Below, in pieces: positions 1 to 8,124 of a stretch of 36,893 bases of DNA. Origin of the DNA: Acidimicrobiia bacterium (GTDB lineage Bacteria > Actinomycetota > Acidimicrobiia > Spongiisociales > UBA5794); the NCBI GenBank assembly GCA_030431785.1, contig JAUIIM010000014.1, positions 1 through 36,893 on the forward strand, given 5' to 3'. Each line of letters starts with the position of its first letter. Within the stretch, counting starts at the first letter, position 1. The position numbers and the translations under genes were made by a program. Below the pieces are notes generated by a model. That model had not been told where the DNA came from. It did no database searches and saw only the letters and a list, made by a program, of their open reading frames with translations.

Positions 1-176
1 CGGAACTCATTGCCGGAGAGGGTGAGCGCATCGGCATCGAGACCCCCGAGGGCGATGGCCTCGGAGTCAGAGATCGTGACCGAATCGACCGTTGCTGCCG
101 TGTCCGGCTGCGTGCAAGCCGTGAGGGGCAACGCGGCGAGGGCAACAGCTGCAATGACACGAAGTCGAGTTCTCAT
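1..176 (-). CDS. Lipoprotein, SurA/PpiC-like N-terminus (partial, 3' end outside window)
   Basis: The first 58 codons of a minus-strand gene are visible; the rest lies left of the window. It starts with ATG at 176, two bases after the mfd stop, so it is probably translated from the same message. Residues 1-21 form a lipoprotein signal: basic MRTRLR, a hydrophobic stretch and the lipobox LTAC. The mature part has a segment VDSVTISDSEAIAL that resembles the first helix region of SurA-type periplasmic chaperones and peptidyl-prolyl isomerases (VNGxxIT pattern). Such lipoproteins commonly follow mfd in actinobacteria. Lipoprotein nature is well supported; the SurA assignment rests on a short stretch and on context. 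Confidence 0.6.
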   Translation of the reverse strand, partial: MRTRLRVIAAVALAALPLTACTQPDTAATVDSVTISDSEAIALGGLDADALTLSGNEF

Positions 177-178
177 GA

Positions 179-3100
179 TCACTTCTCGGGGTCGGGGTCG
201 TGCTCGTCCGGCCACATTGTACGGAGGAAGCCTGCAATCTTCCTGGCTGGGTCGCGGTCAGGGCTCGGAAGGAACAAGGTGCCGGACCGCAGCATCGCAT
301 CGCGCTCCAATCGCTCGAGCCTGACCTCCTCCGACGCTTTGAGCGAAACCGGGGAAACCCGCACTTCCCGACGCGTTTGGACGATCTCACCAATGCCGAG
401 ACGAATTGCCTCAACCCGGAGTCTGGCGACATCGATCAACGTCGTCGCCGGCTCGGGTAGCTCCCCGAAGCGGTCCATCCATTCCGCGACGACGTCGTCG
501 ACATCAGCGTGCGTGTCCGCGGCCGCAAGACGACGATACGCCTCGAGTCGCGTTTCGACTCCTGGTACGTAGTCGTCAGGGAGATGTGCCTCCACCATGA
601 GATCGATCCGGATCGGGTCGCGCTCGTCATCGATCGGTGCGTCGCCCTTGAGCTCGCTGACCGCATCGGCCACGAGCTCGGTGTAGAGATCGAACCCGAC
701 CGCGGCGATGTGACCTGATTGCGTCTCCGAGAGGATCGAGCCTGCACCACGTATCTCAAGATCGCGCATGGCGAGTTCGAATCCACTCCCGAGGTCCGAG
801 AACTGTCCAATGGCCTCCAACCGGCGATAGGCGTCTTCACCGAGCCGCTCCTCGGACGGGTGGAACAGGTACGCGTAGGCTCGCTGATTCGAACGGCCGA
901 CGCGCCCACGGAGCTGGTACAGCTGCGCAAGACCGAGCCGGTCCGCTCGCTCCACGATCAGGGTGTTCACCTGAGGGACGTCCAGCCCGGACTCGATGAT
1001 GGTCGTGGCCACGAGCACGTCGTACTCATGGTTCCAGAAGTCGAACATCACCTGTTCGAGCTGCGCTTCGCTCATCTGACCGTGTGCGATGGCAAACCGC
1101 GCATCCGGGACGAGCTCCCGAAGTCGAACGACCGCATGGTCGATCGACTGGACGCGGTTGTGCACGTAATACACCTGCCCTTCACGCAACATCTCGCGAC
1201 GGATCGCAGCGGAGACTGCTTTCTCGTCGTACGGTCCGACGTAGGTCAGGATCGGGTGTCGGTCCTGTGGCGGCGTGCGGATGTTCGATACGTCTCGGAT
1301 CCCGGTGAGCGCCATCTCGAGCGTGCGCGGAATCGGTGTTGCCGTCAGGGTCAACACATCGATGCTCGTCCGGAGTTCCCGGAGCGCATCCTTCGCCGAA
1401 ACACCGAAGCGTTGTTCCTCATCGACGACGACCAGACCGAGGTCGCGGAACTCGATGTCTTTCGAGAGAAGACGGTGTGTACCGACGACGATATCGACCG
1501 ACCCATCGGCGAGACCGGCGACCACTTTCTTCTGCTGCGCTGCCGTGAGGAATCGTGAGAGCATCTGGACATTGATCGGGTAGGAAGCGAACCGTTCTTC
1601 GAAGTTGGCGAAGTGCTGTTGGGCGAGCAGGGTGGTCGGGACGAGCATCGCAACCTGCTTGCCTCCCTGGACCGCCTTGAACATCGCTCGGATCGCTACT
1701 TCCGTCTTCCCGAACCCGACGTCGCCGAAGATCAGCCGGTCCATGGGACGGTCGGACTGCATGTCCTGTTTCACTTCGTTGATGGCGATGAGTTGGTCGG
1801 CGGTCTCCTCGTATGGGAAGGACGACTCGAACTCCGACTGCCACGGTGTGTCCCCGTCGTAGGCGTGTCCCTCAGCGGCAGCACGCTTGCGATGGAGCGC
1901 GACCACCTGGTCGGCCACGACGGCGACTTCCTTGCGCACCCTGCTCCGAGTCTGGGACCAGTCGGTACCTCCCATGCGTGACAGCCGTGGCGATTCGCCA
2001 CCGGTGTACCGCGTGATGGCGGCAAGCTGATCCGTCGGCACGTAGAGACGGTCGTCCCCGGCGTACTCCACCAACAGATAATCGCGTTCGATCCCGCCGA
2101 TCTCGCGGTGGACGAGGCCGACGAAGCGACCAATACCGTGATGGTGGTGGACGACAAAGTCCCCCTCCGTCAGGTCTCGGTAGGCGTCCGGCCGGGTCGT
2201 GCGTGTTCCACGACCGAGCTTGCGATGTGCGCGCCGGCGTCCGGCGACTTCCTGCTCTCCGACGACCCCGACGCCGAGGTCTGGCAACACGAACCCTGCG
2301 TGGATCCCCACAGGGAGCACCGACGGTTCGACCTTCTCAAGCGTCGTGCGCACGGGCAGATCCGCACCGGATTCCCCGAGCAACCGACTGACACGTTCCG
2401 CAGCTGCGACGCCGTCCATCGCCACGACGATCGAAACGTCCCGAGTCTGCCAACGGTTGATCGCATGGGCGATCGACTCCGGATCACCGGGTACCCCGTC
2501 GAGGGTTCCGATTCCGTAGCCCTCGTCACCGGGCCCGGCGGCATGCGGTGGGGCGAGGAGGACGCTGTCGCGAACGTCGACCTCGAAGGGCAGGTACAGC
2601 GGCGGATGCTCCCCCGAGTCTGGTCCGTCGTCTCCCCATGTCCCCGAGAGCGCGGAAGCGAGATCGGACTCCTCCTTGATCAGGTCGGCAGCGCGGTCCG
2701 CACATCGGACCGGGTCGAAGACCACGATTTGGGCGTTGCTCTCGTCGAGGATCGTCCTGGGCGGGGCCAGCCACGGCATCCATGACTCGACTCCCTGGAA
2801 CGAGATGCCCTGTGCGATCCGGTCCCAGGTGTCGGAGGCCCATGGAGCGTCCGACAGCAGGTTCTCCGCCCGTTGTCGGGTGTCAGGACCGAGGAGGAAC
2901 TCGCGGGCCGGGTGGACCGCGATCTGTTGGATCTGATCTTCCGATCGCTGCGTCGACGTCGAGAAAGTTCGGACTTCCTCGATCTCGTCACCCCAGAAGT
3001 CGATGCGGTAGGGCGCGTCCGCATCCGGTGGGAAGACATCGATGATCCCGCCTCGGACGGAGAAATCTCCCCGCGTCTCGGTGCGATCTACTCGGGCATA

Positions 3101-3583
3101 TCCATGTGCCACGAGTTGGGTGATCGCTTCGTCGAACCCGATCGTGGATCCCGCGGTGAAGGTGAGGGGAGCTGTTGTCGACGGAGACACCCGCTGGGTC
3201 ACGGCACGGACCGATGCGACCACGATGCACGGTGCCGAGGCCCTGAGCTGTTCCCGTGCGACGATCCGCTTCCCCATGGTGACGATGTTCGGCGACACGT
3301 GCTCGAAGGGAAGGGTCTCCCACGCAGGAAGGTGGAATACGGCGTCGGTGAAGAGTTCGACGTCCTCGACGAGTTCCTCGGCCTCCCGTTCACCGGAGAC
3401 GACAACGAGGAGCGGCCCGTTCGACGATGCAAGCGTTCCCGCGACGACAACCGACCGGATCGCCGGTGGCACGACGAACCGTCCACTACCCGGGAGGTCG
3501 AGTGCCGGGCGCCAGCGATCGAGGACGATGGAGAGCGGGGCTGCAAGGGACACCCGGCCGAGGTTAGGGCGACCCGCGACCAC
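179..3583 (-). CDS. mfd: Transcription-repair coupling factor Mfd
   Basis: Mfd removes RNA polymerase stalled at DNA lesions and recruits UvrA for nucleotide excision repair. The 1134-residue product has the full family layout: a UvrB-like N-terminal module (residues about 20-330), an RNA-polymerase-interacting CarD-like domain near 470-550 (LTEGDFVVHHHHGIGRF), Walker A GDVGFGKTE near 624, the DEEQ box (VVVDEEQRFG) near 720, the RecG-like QLRGRVGRS motif near 893, and a C-terminal regulatory domain. The start is uncertain: GTG at 3583 has GGAGGG almost touching it, while a second GTG ten codons in has no clear ribosome-binding site. Length is close to the usual 1150-1200. It is the second-last visible gene of the minus-strand block. 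Confidence 0.97.
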   Translation of the reverse strand: MVAGRPNLGRVSLAAPLSIVLDRWRPALDLPGSGRFVVPPAIRSVVVAGTLASSNGPLLVVVSGEREAEELVEDVELFTDAVFHLPAWETLPFEHVSPNIVTMGKRIVAREQLRASAPCIVVASVRAVTQRVSPSTTAPLTFTAGSTIGFDEAITQLVAHGYARVDRTETRGDFSVRGGIIDVFPPDADAPYRIDFWGDEIEEVRTFSTSTQRSEDQIQQIAVHPAREFLLGPDTRQRAENLLSDAPWASDTWDRIAQGISFQGVESWMPWLAPPRTILDESNAQIVVFDPVRCADRAADLIKEESDLASALSGTWGDDGPDSGEHPPLYLPFEVDVRDSVLLAPPHAAGPGDEGYGIGTLDGVPGDPESIAHAINRWQTRDVSIVVAMDGVAAAERVSRLLGESGADLPVRTTLEKVEPSVLPVGIHAGFVLPDLGVGVVGEQEVAGRRRAHRKLGRGTRTTRPDAYRDLTEGDFVVHHHHGIGRFVGLVHREIGGIERDYLLVEYAGDDRLYVPTDQLAAITRYTGGESPRLSRMGGTDWSQTRSRVRKEVAVVADQVVALHRKRAAAEGHAYDGDTPWQSEFESSFPYEETADQLIAINEVKQDMQSDRPMDRLIFGDVGFGKTEVAIRAMFKAVQGGKQVAMLVPTTLLAQQHFANFEERFASYPINVQMLSRFLTAAQQKKVVAGLADGSVDIVVGTHRLLSKDIEFRDLGLVVVDEEQRFGVSAKDALRELRTSIDVLTLTATPIPRTLEMALTGIRDVSNIRTPPQDRHPILTYVGPYDEKAVSAAIRREMLREGQVYYVHNRVQSIDHAVVRLRELVPDARFAIAHGQMSEAQLEQVMFDFWNHEYDVLVATTIIESGLDVPQVNTLIVERADRLGLAQLYQLRGRVGRSNQRAYAYLFHPSEERLGEDAYRRLEAIGQFSDLGSGFELAMRDLEIRGAGSILSETQSGHIAAVGFDLYTELVADAVSELKGDAPIDDERDPIRIDLMVEAHLPDDYVPGVETRLEAYRRLAAADTHADVDDVVAEWMDRFGELPEPATTLIDVARLRVEAIRLGIGEIVQTRREVRVSPVSLKASEEVRLERLERDAMLRSGTLFLPSPDRDPARKIAGFLRTMWPDEHDPDPEK

Positions 3584-3620
3584 GCCCTCCGCGAGCAGTC
3601 AGGAGCGCAGATCCTGGATC

Positions 3621-3668
3621 ACGCCTACGCGCCCACACGCCTACACACCGCAACGCCTACACAAGCCC
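3621..3668. repeat. Degenerate 8-mer repeat (ACGCCTAC words)
   Basis: Six consecutive 8-base words: ACGCCTAC, GCGCCCAC, ACGCCTAC, ACACCGCA, ACGCCTAC, ACAAGCCC. Three are identical. The tract fills most of the spacer between mfd and the SDR gene and includes the last codons and stop of the latter. It belongs to the same class of 7-8 bp tandem words seen at 8066, 16494, 22590, 23148 and 26014. Confidence 0.7.
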
Positions 3669-4625
3669 TTCCGATGTGAACCAGTCGATGGTGCGGCGGA
3701 AGGTGTCCTCCGGACTCGCGTAGGAAAGACCCAGCTCCGATCGGGACTTGCTGTTGTCGTACCGATGGCCGTGGAGCAGCGACCGGACGAGGTCGGGGCA
3801 CACCTTGGACGATGGGATCAGGCGACTGAGCGGCATCCCGAACGACTCGACCAAGGTCGGAGAGAGCCAACGCGGCCGGACTTCGGTTCCGGTGACATGG
3901 TTGATGATCTCGACGGCATCGGACACCTTGAGGGTCGCACCCGAGAGGATGTATCGCTCCCCCGCTCTGCCCCGTTCGGCTGCCAACAGGTGACCGTTGG
4001 TGCAGTCGTCGATGTCGACGATGGACACCGTCACGTCGATGAGCCAGGGCCGCCTGGACTTCATGGCACGGATGATCACCTCGGCCGACCCGGTGGACCG
4101 TCCGGGACCCTGGACCGAGGCGGGGTTGACGATGACGAGGTCGACACCTGTCCGCTGTGCCGCTTCCACCGCCGCCAGCTCACCGAGATGCTTGGACCGG
4201 GCGTAGGCGGAGATGTACGACCCGGCATGTCGGGTGTTCTCCGTCCCGATCATGCCCTCCCCTTCGCCGATCGCAGCGACCGAAGACGTGAGCACGACCC
4301 GCCCAACGCCAGCGTGGGCTGCTGCCTCCACAAGGTTCTTCGCACCATCGATGTTCACCCGGTCCATGAGACCGATGTCTCGCGGACATCCCTCGTTCAC
4401 ACCGGCGACATGGAAGACCGTCGACAGCCCCCACATCGCGTCGGAGAGACCGGACGGGTCCGTGACGTCACCGAGAACGGGGACCGCTCCTCGCGCCGCC
4501 AGTCGATCGGCGTCCGCTTCCGAACGCACCAGCGCCGTGACGGTGTCCCCACGTTCGAGGAGTGCATCGAGGATCGCTCCACCGACGAAGCCGGTGGCGC
4601 CGGTCAAGAAGACGCTACGCGACAC
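3657..4625 (-). CDS. NAD(P)-dependent epimerase/dehydratase (extended SDR)
   Basis: A 322-residue extended short-chain dehydrogenase/reductase, the family of sugar-nucleotide epimerases, dihydroflavonol reductases and 3-beta-hydroxysteroid dehydrogenases. The N-terminal Rossmann motif TGATGFVGG (residues 8-16) binds NAD(P); a second landmark is GDVTDPSGL near 52, and the catalytic YxxxK is YARSK near 141, preceded by VLTSSVAAIG with the active-site serine region. The substrate cannot be read from the sequence. It starts with GTG at 4625 inside the end of pgsA (11-base overlap), so it is the last gene of the rplY-pth-glpK-pgsA run. The product is soluble, with no signal peptide. Confidence 0.88.
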   Translation of the reverse strand: MSRSVFLTGATGFVGGAILDALLERGDTVTALVRSEADADRLAARGAVPVLGDVTDPSGLSDAMWGLSTVFHVAGVNEGCPRDIGLMDRVNIDGAKNLVEAAAHAGVGRVVLTSSVAAIGEGEGMIGTENTRHAGSYISAYARSKHLGELAAVEAAQRTGVDLVIVNPASVQGPGRSTGSAEVIIRAMKSRRPWLIDVTVSIVDIDDCTNGHLLAAERGRAGERYILSGATLKVSDAVEIINHVTGTEVRPRWLSPTLVESFGMPLSRLIPSSKVCPDLVRSLLHGHRYDNSKSRSELGLSYASPEDTFRRTIDWFTSEGLV

Positions 4626-5169
4626 GATCGGAGCTGCGGAACACGCTTCTGAAGCGGGAGAAGTATTCCCAACCGGAGAGGATGGTGACCAACACGGCGA
4701 TCCACATCAGCCACTCGTCGAGACGAGCGGGTCCGATCTCGATATCGGGTCGGAGTATCGCAACGGAGATCGCCACGAACTGCACGGCAGCCTTCCACTT
4801 CCCCCAGACCGACGGCGGGACCGTGTCCTGGTCCAGTGCCGCTACCGACCGCAAACCCATGACCGCAATCTCTCGACCGATGATCACGAACGCGACCCAG
4901 ACCCCCACGGTCCCGATGTGGACGAGCGCGATCAACGCACCGGTGATGAGGACCTTGTCGGCGACGGTGTCGAGGAACGCCCCCAACACAGTGGTGATCT
5001 GCCAGCGTCTGGCGAGGTAACCGTCCACATAGTCGGTGATCGCGGCGACGGCGAACACGACCGTGCCCGCCCACGTCATGGCATCCGATCCGGGCGACCG
5101 GATGATCAGGATCATGGCCACCGGTGTCAGGACGATCCGGATGACGGCGAGGAGGTTCGGGATGGACAT
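4615..5169 (-). CDS. pgsA: CDP-diacylglycerol--glycerol-3-phosphate 3-phosphatidyltransferase
   Basis: PgsA makes phosphatidylglycerophosphate, the first committed step to phosphatidylglycerol and cardiolipin, in the inner membrane. The CDP-alcohol phosphatidyltransferase signature D-x2-DG-x2-AR-x8-G-x3-D-x3-D is complete (DYVDGYLARRW, then G, D and D at the right spacing, about residues 46-68). Several hydrophobic segments follow. I chose ATG at 5169, giving MSIPNLLAVIRI, which matches the usual N-terminus of the family; a TTG nine codons upstream at 5196 is possible but adds non-conserved residues. The product is 184 residues, a normal length. glpK lies just upstream on the same strand, which places glycerol-3-phosphate production next to its use in lipid synthesis. 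Confidence 0.93.
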   Translation of the reverse strand: MSIPNLLAVIRIVLTPVAMILIIRSPGSDAMTWAGTVVFAVAAITDYVDGYLARRWQITTVLGAFLDTVADKVLITGALIALVHIGTVGVWVAFVIIGREIAVMGLRSVAALDQDTVPPSVWGKWKAAVQFVAISVAILRPDIEIGPARLDEWLMWIAVLVTILSGWEYFSRFRSVFRSSDRVA

Positions 5170-5218
5170 TTGGAGTGAGCCTAACCGTGAGCCCAAGCAT
5201 CAGTGAAGAGCGAGTCGG

Positions 5219-6700
5219 CTAGTCCTCGACCCATCCCAGTGAACGCTCGACGGCCTTCTCCCAACCGTGCGTCAACGTCGCCCGATCATCTACGGACATG
5301 GCGGGTGAGAACCGTCGGTCCTCACCCCAGTGCGAACGGACCTCCTCGACACTCTCCCACACCCCGGCATCGATGCCTGCCCCATAGGCCGCACCGAGCG
5401 CCGTCGTCTCGACGACGGACGGCACGACGACATCGATCCCGAGCAGGTCAGACTGGAACTGCATCAGCAGGTCGTTGGCGACCATGCCACCGTCCACTCG
5501 CAACTCGGACAGGTCGGTACCGGTGTCGTTCCGCATCGCCGTCAGGAGGTCGCGGACTTGGAATGCCGTTGCCTCGAGCACCGCCCGACCGATGTGACCT
5601 CGTTCGGTGAACCGGGTCATGCCGACGAGGGCACCGCGAGCATCGGGACGCCACCGGGGTGCAAACAGCCCGGAGAACGCTGGCACGAAGTAGACGTCGC
5701 CGTTGTCCGGGACGCTCCGTGCGAGGGCTTCGATCTCCGACGACTCGTCGATCAACCCGATGTTGTCTCGAAGCCACTGCACGGAGGAACCGGCGACAGC
5801 GATCGATCCCTCCAGCGCGTACTGCGCAGGCTGCCCGACCTGTTGATAGGCAACCGTGGACAAGAGCCCAGCAGACGACTGGACCGGTGACGTACCCGTG
5901 TTGGTGAGGAGGAAGGCACCCGTCCCGTACGTGCACTTGGTGTCTCCGACGCTGAATGCTGCCTGCCCCACCATGGCTGCATGCTGATCGCCGAGCATTG
6001 CCCGCAGGGATGTTCCATCGAGCACGCCACGGCAGGGGCCGACCTCGCCGATCGACGGGATGATCTCCGGCAGCATCGCCGTCGGGATCCCGAGTTGTTC
6101 GGCCAGGCTCTCGTCCCACGAGAGGGTTTCCAGATCCATCAGCATCGTCCGTGAAGCGTTGGTCACGTCGATCACGTGCCGGCCTGTGAGGTTCCACGCG
6201 AGCCAGCTGTCGATGGTGCCGAACGCAAGTTCTCCGGACTCTGCACGATCCCGAAGCGAAGGATCGTTGTCGAGCAACCACCTGACCTTCGGGCCAGCGA
6301 AGTAGGTCGCCACCGGAAGGCCCGTGACGCGCCGGATCGGACCCTCGCCGAGGGTGCTTGAGATGTCCCGGCACAGAGCAGCCGTGCGAGTGTCCTGCCA
6401 GACGATCGCGTTGTAGACGGGCACACCGGTGGCCCTGTCCCAGACGACCGTTGTTTCCCGTTGATTCGTGATGCCGACTCCGGCGAGGTCGACTGCCCCG
6501 ATGCCAGCCCGACCGAGTGCCTCGGCGACGACGGCATTGGTGACATCCATCACCTCGGTGGGGTCGTGCTCGACCCAGCCGGGTTGCGGGAGGATCTGCC
6601 GATGCTCACGTTGGGCCGACGCTACGAACTCTCCCGCATCGTCGACGATGATGAATCGTGTACTCGTGGTTCCCTGGTCGATTGCACCTACGAGTGCCAC
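5219..6700 (-). CDS. glpK: Glycerol kinase
   Basis: GlpK phosphorylates glycerol to sn-glycerol-3-phosphate using ATP. The 493-residue product has the FGGY-kinase N-terminus [17 protein letters not shown], the substrate loop around NQRETTVVW, the region [13 protein letters not shown] in the ATP-binding half, and the late FGGY-like segment [18 protein letters not shown]. Start choice: GTG at 6700 is preceded by GAGGAGG at a five-base spacing and is followed directly by conserved sequence; the open frame runs 70 codons further upstream but only through pth sequence. The gap to the pth stop is 10 bases, so the two are probably cotranscribed. No glycerol facilitator gene is adjacent. Confidence 0.96.
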   Translation of the reverse strand: MALVGAIDQGTTSTRFIIVDDAGEFVASAQREHRQILPQPGWVEHDPTEVMDVTNAVVAEALGRAGIGAVDLAGVGITNQRETTVVWDRATGVPVYNAIVWQDTRTAALCRDISSTLGEGPIRRVTGLPVATYFAGPKVRWLLDNDPSLRDRAESGELAFGTIDSWLAWNLTGRHVIDVTNASRTMLMDLETLSWDESLAEQLGIPTAMLPEIIPSIGEVGPCRGVLDGTSLRAMLGDQHAAMVGQAAFSVGDTKCTYGTGAFLLTNTGTSPVQSSAGLLSTVAYQQVGQPAQYALEGSIAVAGSSVQWLRDNIGLIDESSEIEALARSVPDNGDVYFVPAFSGLFAPRWRPDARGALVGMTRFTERGHIGRAVLEATAFQVRDLLTAMRNDTGTDLSELRVDGGMVANDLLMQFQSDLLGIDVVVPSVVETTALGAAYGAGIDAGVWESVEEVRSHWGEDRRFSPAMSVDDRATLTHGWEKAVERSLGWVED

Positions 6701-6710
6701 CCGTGCCTCC

Positions 6711-7304
6711 TCAGTCGTTGAGCTGCCCGGCGTATTGGCGGGCCTCGGCGCCACCGTCACCGATGAAGCGGCCGATGACATCGGCGCCACGATACGCCGC
6801 CACAAGGATTGGTTCCACCTCGTCCTTGGCGAACTTTCCGAGCACGTAGTCGGCGGCCTGCATGTAGCTGGGTGGCCGACCCACGCCGATCTTGAGGCGC
6901 CAGAAGTCACCGGTCCCGAGCGACCCCATCACGGAGCGCACGCCGTTGTTCCCGCCGTGACCGCGACCTTCTTGGACCTTCAGCTTTGCGAACGGCACAT
7001 CGATGTCGTCATGGACGACCAACAGACGGTCGAGGTCGATTCCGTAGTACTTGACGAGTCCCGCCACGGGCGCACCCGACTCGTTCATGTACGAACGCGG
7101 GAGCGCGATCACCGCTCGAACACCGTCGAGGTTGTGCTCAGCGATATCAGCGGCGATCGACTGTGGTGCGCGTTTCAGCGAGAGCGAGTTCTCGGACAGG
7201 AATCGTTCGACAGCAACAGCGCCGATGTTGTGGCGCGTGCGCTCGTAGGAGGACCCCGGGTTGCGGAGCCCGACGATCAGACAGGGTGCAAGCGTCGAGG
7301 TCAA
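6711..7304 (-). CDS. pth: Peptidyl-tRNA hydrolase
   Basis: Pth releases tRNA from peptidyl-tRNAs dropped by the ribosome. The 197-residue protein carries the family signatures [20 protein letters not shown] (residues 9-28, with the catalytic His of TRHN), PRSYMNESG near 65, the catalytic-aspartate segment VVHDDIDVP near 95, and [12 protein letters not shown] near 112. It starts with TTG, overlapping the rplY stop in a TTGA arrangement; no ATG or GTG lies close enough to replace it. This coupling with rplY is the common actinobacterial order. Length is typical. Confidence 0.95.
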   Translation of the reverse strand: MTSTLAPCLIVGLRNPGSSYERTRHNIGAVAVERFLSENSLSLKRAPQSIAADIAEHNLDGVRAVIALPRSYMNESGAPVAGLVKYYGIDLDRLLVVHDDIDVPFAKLKVQEGRGHGGNNGVRSVMGSLGTGDFWRLKIGVGRPPSYMQAADYVLGKFAKDEVEPILVAAYRGADVIGRFIGDGGAEARQYAGQLND

Positions 7305-7975
7305 CCCTCGTCGTCGCCGCTGTCCCCATCGTCGGCACCGTCGGCTTCTGCATCGCCTTCGACATCGGCTTCCTCGCCGTCGAGCATCTCGACAGCAGGC
7401 TCCTCGACGACCTCTGCCGCAGGCAGCACGGTCGTGAGCAGTGGGTGGTCAGGCTCGGCGACGTACTCGACGCCTTCGATCTGAGGGAGATCGGCGACCG
7501 TGAGTGTGTCGTGGAGCTGAAGGTGCGAGATGTCGACCTCGATCGAAGACGGAATCGCATTCGGGAGTGCCATGATCGTCACGGTGTTCTCGAGGGTCTC
7601 GGCGATCGCACCGTCGTCGATGACGGTGATCGGCGTACCGAGGTACTCGATACCGACCTCTGCCTCGATTGCCGTGTCGAGCGACACTTGGATGAAGTCG
7701 AGGTGTGTGATGGTGCCACGAACCGGATCGCGTTGCACCTCACGCGCAACGGTGAGGACCTGTTCGCCTTCGACATCGAGCTCGATGATGGCGTTGAGTC
7801 CCTGATCGGTGTGGAGCACGGCGTACAGCGCACGCTCGTCGAGGTGCACCGGGTAGGCCTGATCGAGCTTCGTGCCGTAGACGACAGCAGGCACCCGGCC
7901 TTCGTTGCGCAGCCGACGCGAGGCGCGGCTTCCCTGGGTGACCCGCTTGGTCACGGTCAATGCTTCTTGAGACAT
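7301..7975 (-). CDS. rplY: 50S ribosomal protein bL25, long CTC form
   Basis: bL25 binds 5S rRNA. The 224-residue product is the two-domain CTC (general stress) form: an N-terminal L25 domain (GSRASRRLRNEGRVPAVVYG, residues 16-35) and a C-terminal beta-domain (about 95-185), ending in a very acidic low-complexity tail rich in Glu, Asp, Gly and Ala. ATG at 7975 has GGGGAGA seven bases upstream. It heads the rplY-pth-glpK-pgsA-SDR run; a possible -10 box (TACACT on the minus strand) lies at 8013-8018. Confidence 0.95.
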   Translation of the reverse strand: MSQEALTVTKRVTQGSRASRRLRNEGRVPAVVYGTKLDQAYPVHLDERALYAVLHTDQGLNAIIELDVEGEQVLTVAREVQRDPVRGTITHLDFIQVSLDTAIEAEVGIEYLGTPITVIDDGAIAETLENTVTIMALPNAIPSSIEVDISHLQLHDTLTVADLPQIEGVEYVAEPDHPLLTTVLPAAEVVEEPAVEMLDGEEADVEGDAEADGADDGDSGDDEG

Positions 7976-8012
7976 GTCGAAGTCTCCCCAAATCGGTAGA
8001 GGAATCGCTGGG

Positions 8013-8018
8013 AGTGTA
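8013..8018 (-). promoter_or_regulatory. Possible -10 box for rplY
   Basis: On the minus strand TACACT lies about 38 bases before the rplY ATG, which leaves room for the GGGGAGA ribosome-binding site. No good -35 match is seen, so this is a weak call based on the TANNNT pattern and its position at the head of the operon. Confidence 0.35.
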
Positions 8019-8065
8019 GAAGGCGACTAGGCGTATTGGGAGGTGAGTTCGCAGCTCGCAACGAC

Positions 8066-8114
8066 TGGCTCCTGGCTCCCGGCTCCTAGCTCCCGGCTCG
8101 TTCGTCGTTCGTCG
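8066..8114. repeat. Heptamer repeat tract (TGGCTCC / TTCGTCG)
   Basis: Seven consecutive 7-base words fill the aceK-rplY spacer: TGGCTCC twice, CGGCTCC, TAGCTCC, CGGCTCG, then TTCGTCG twice. The period is exactly 7. The tract ends 10 bases before the aceK stop codon and looks like a non-coding member of the dispersed 7-8 bp repeat family of this window. Confidence 0.8.
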
Positions 8115-8124
8115 TGAGCTTGCC

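Noticed and set aside
3042..4652. 536-codon plus-strand frame over mfd and the SDR gene
   Set aside because: Antisense shadow; Arg/Pro/Thr-rich with no domain.
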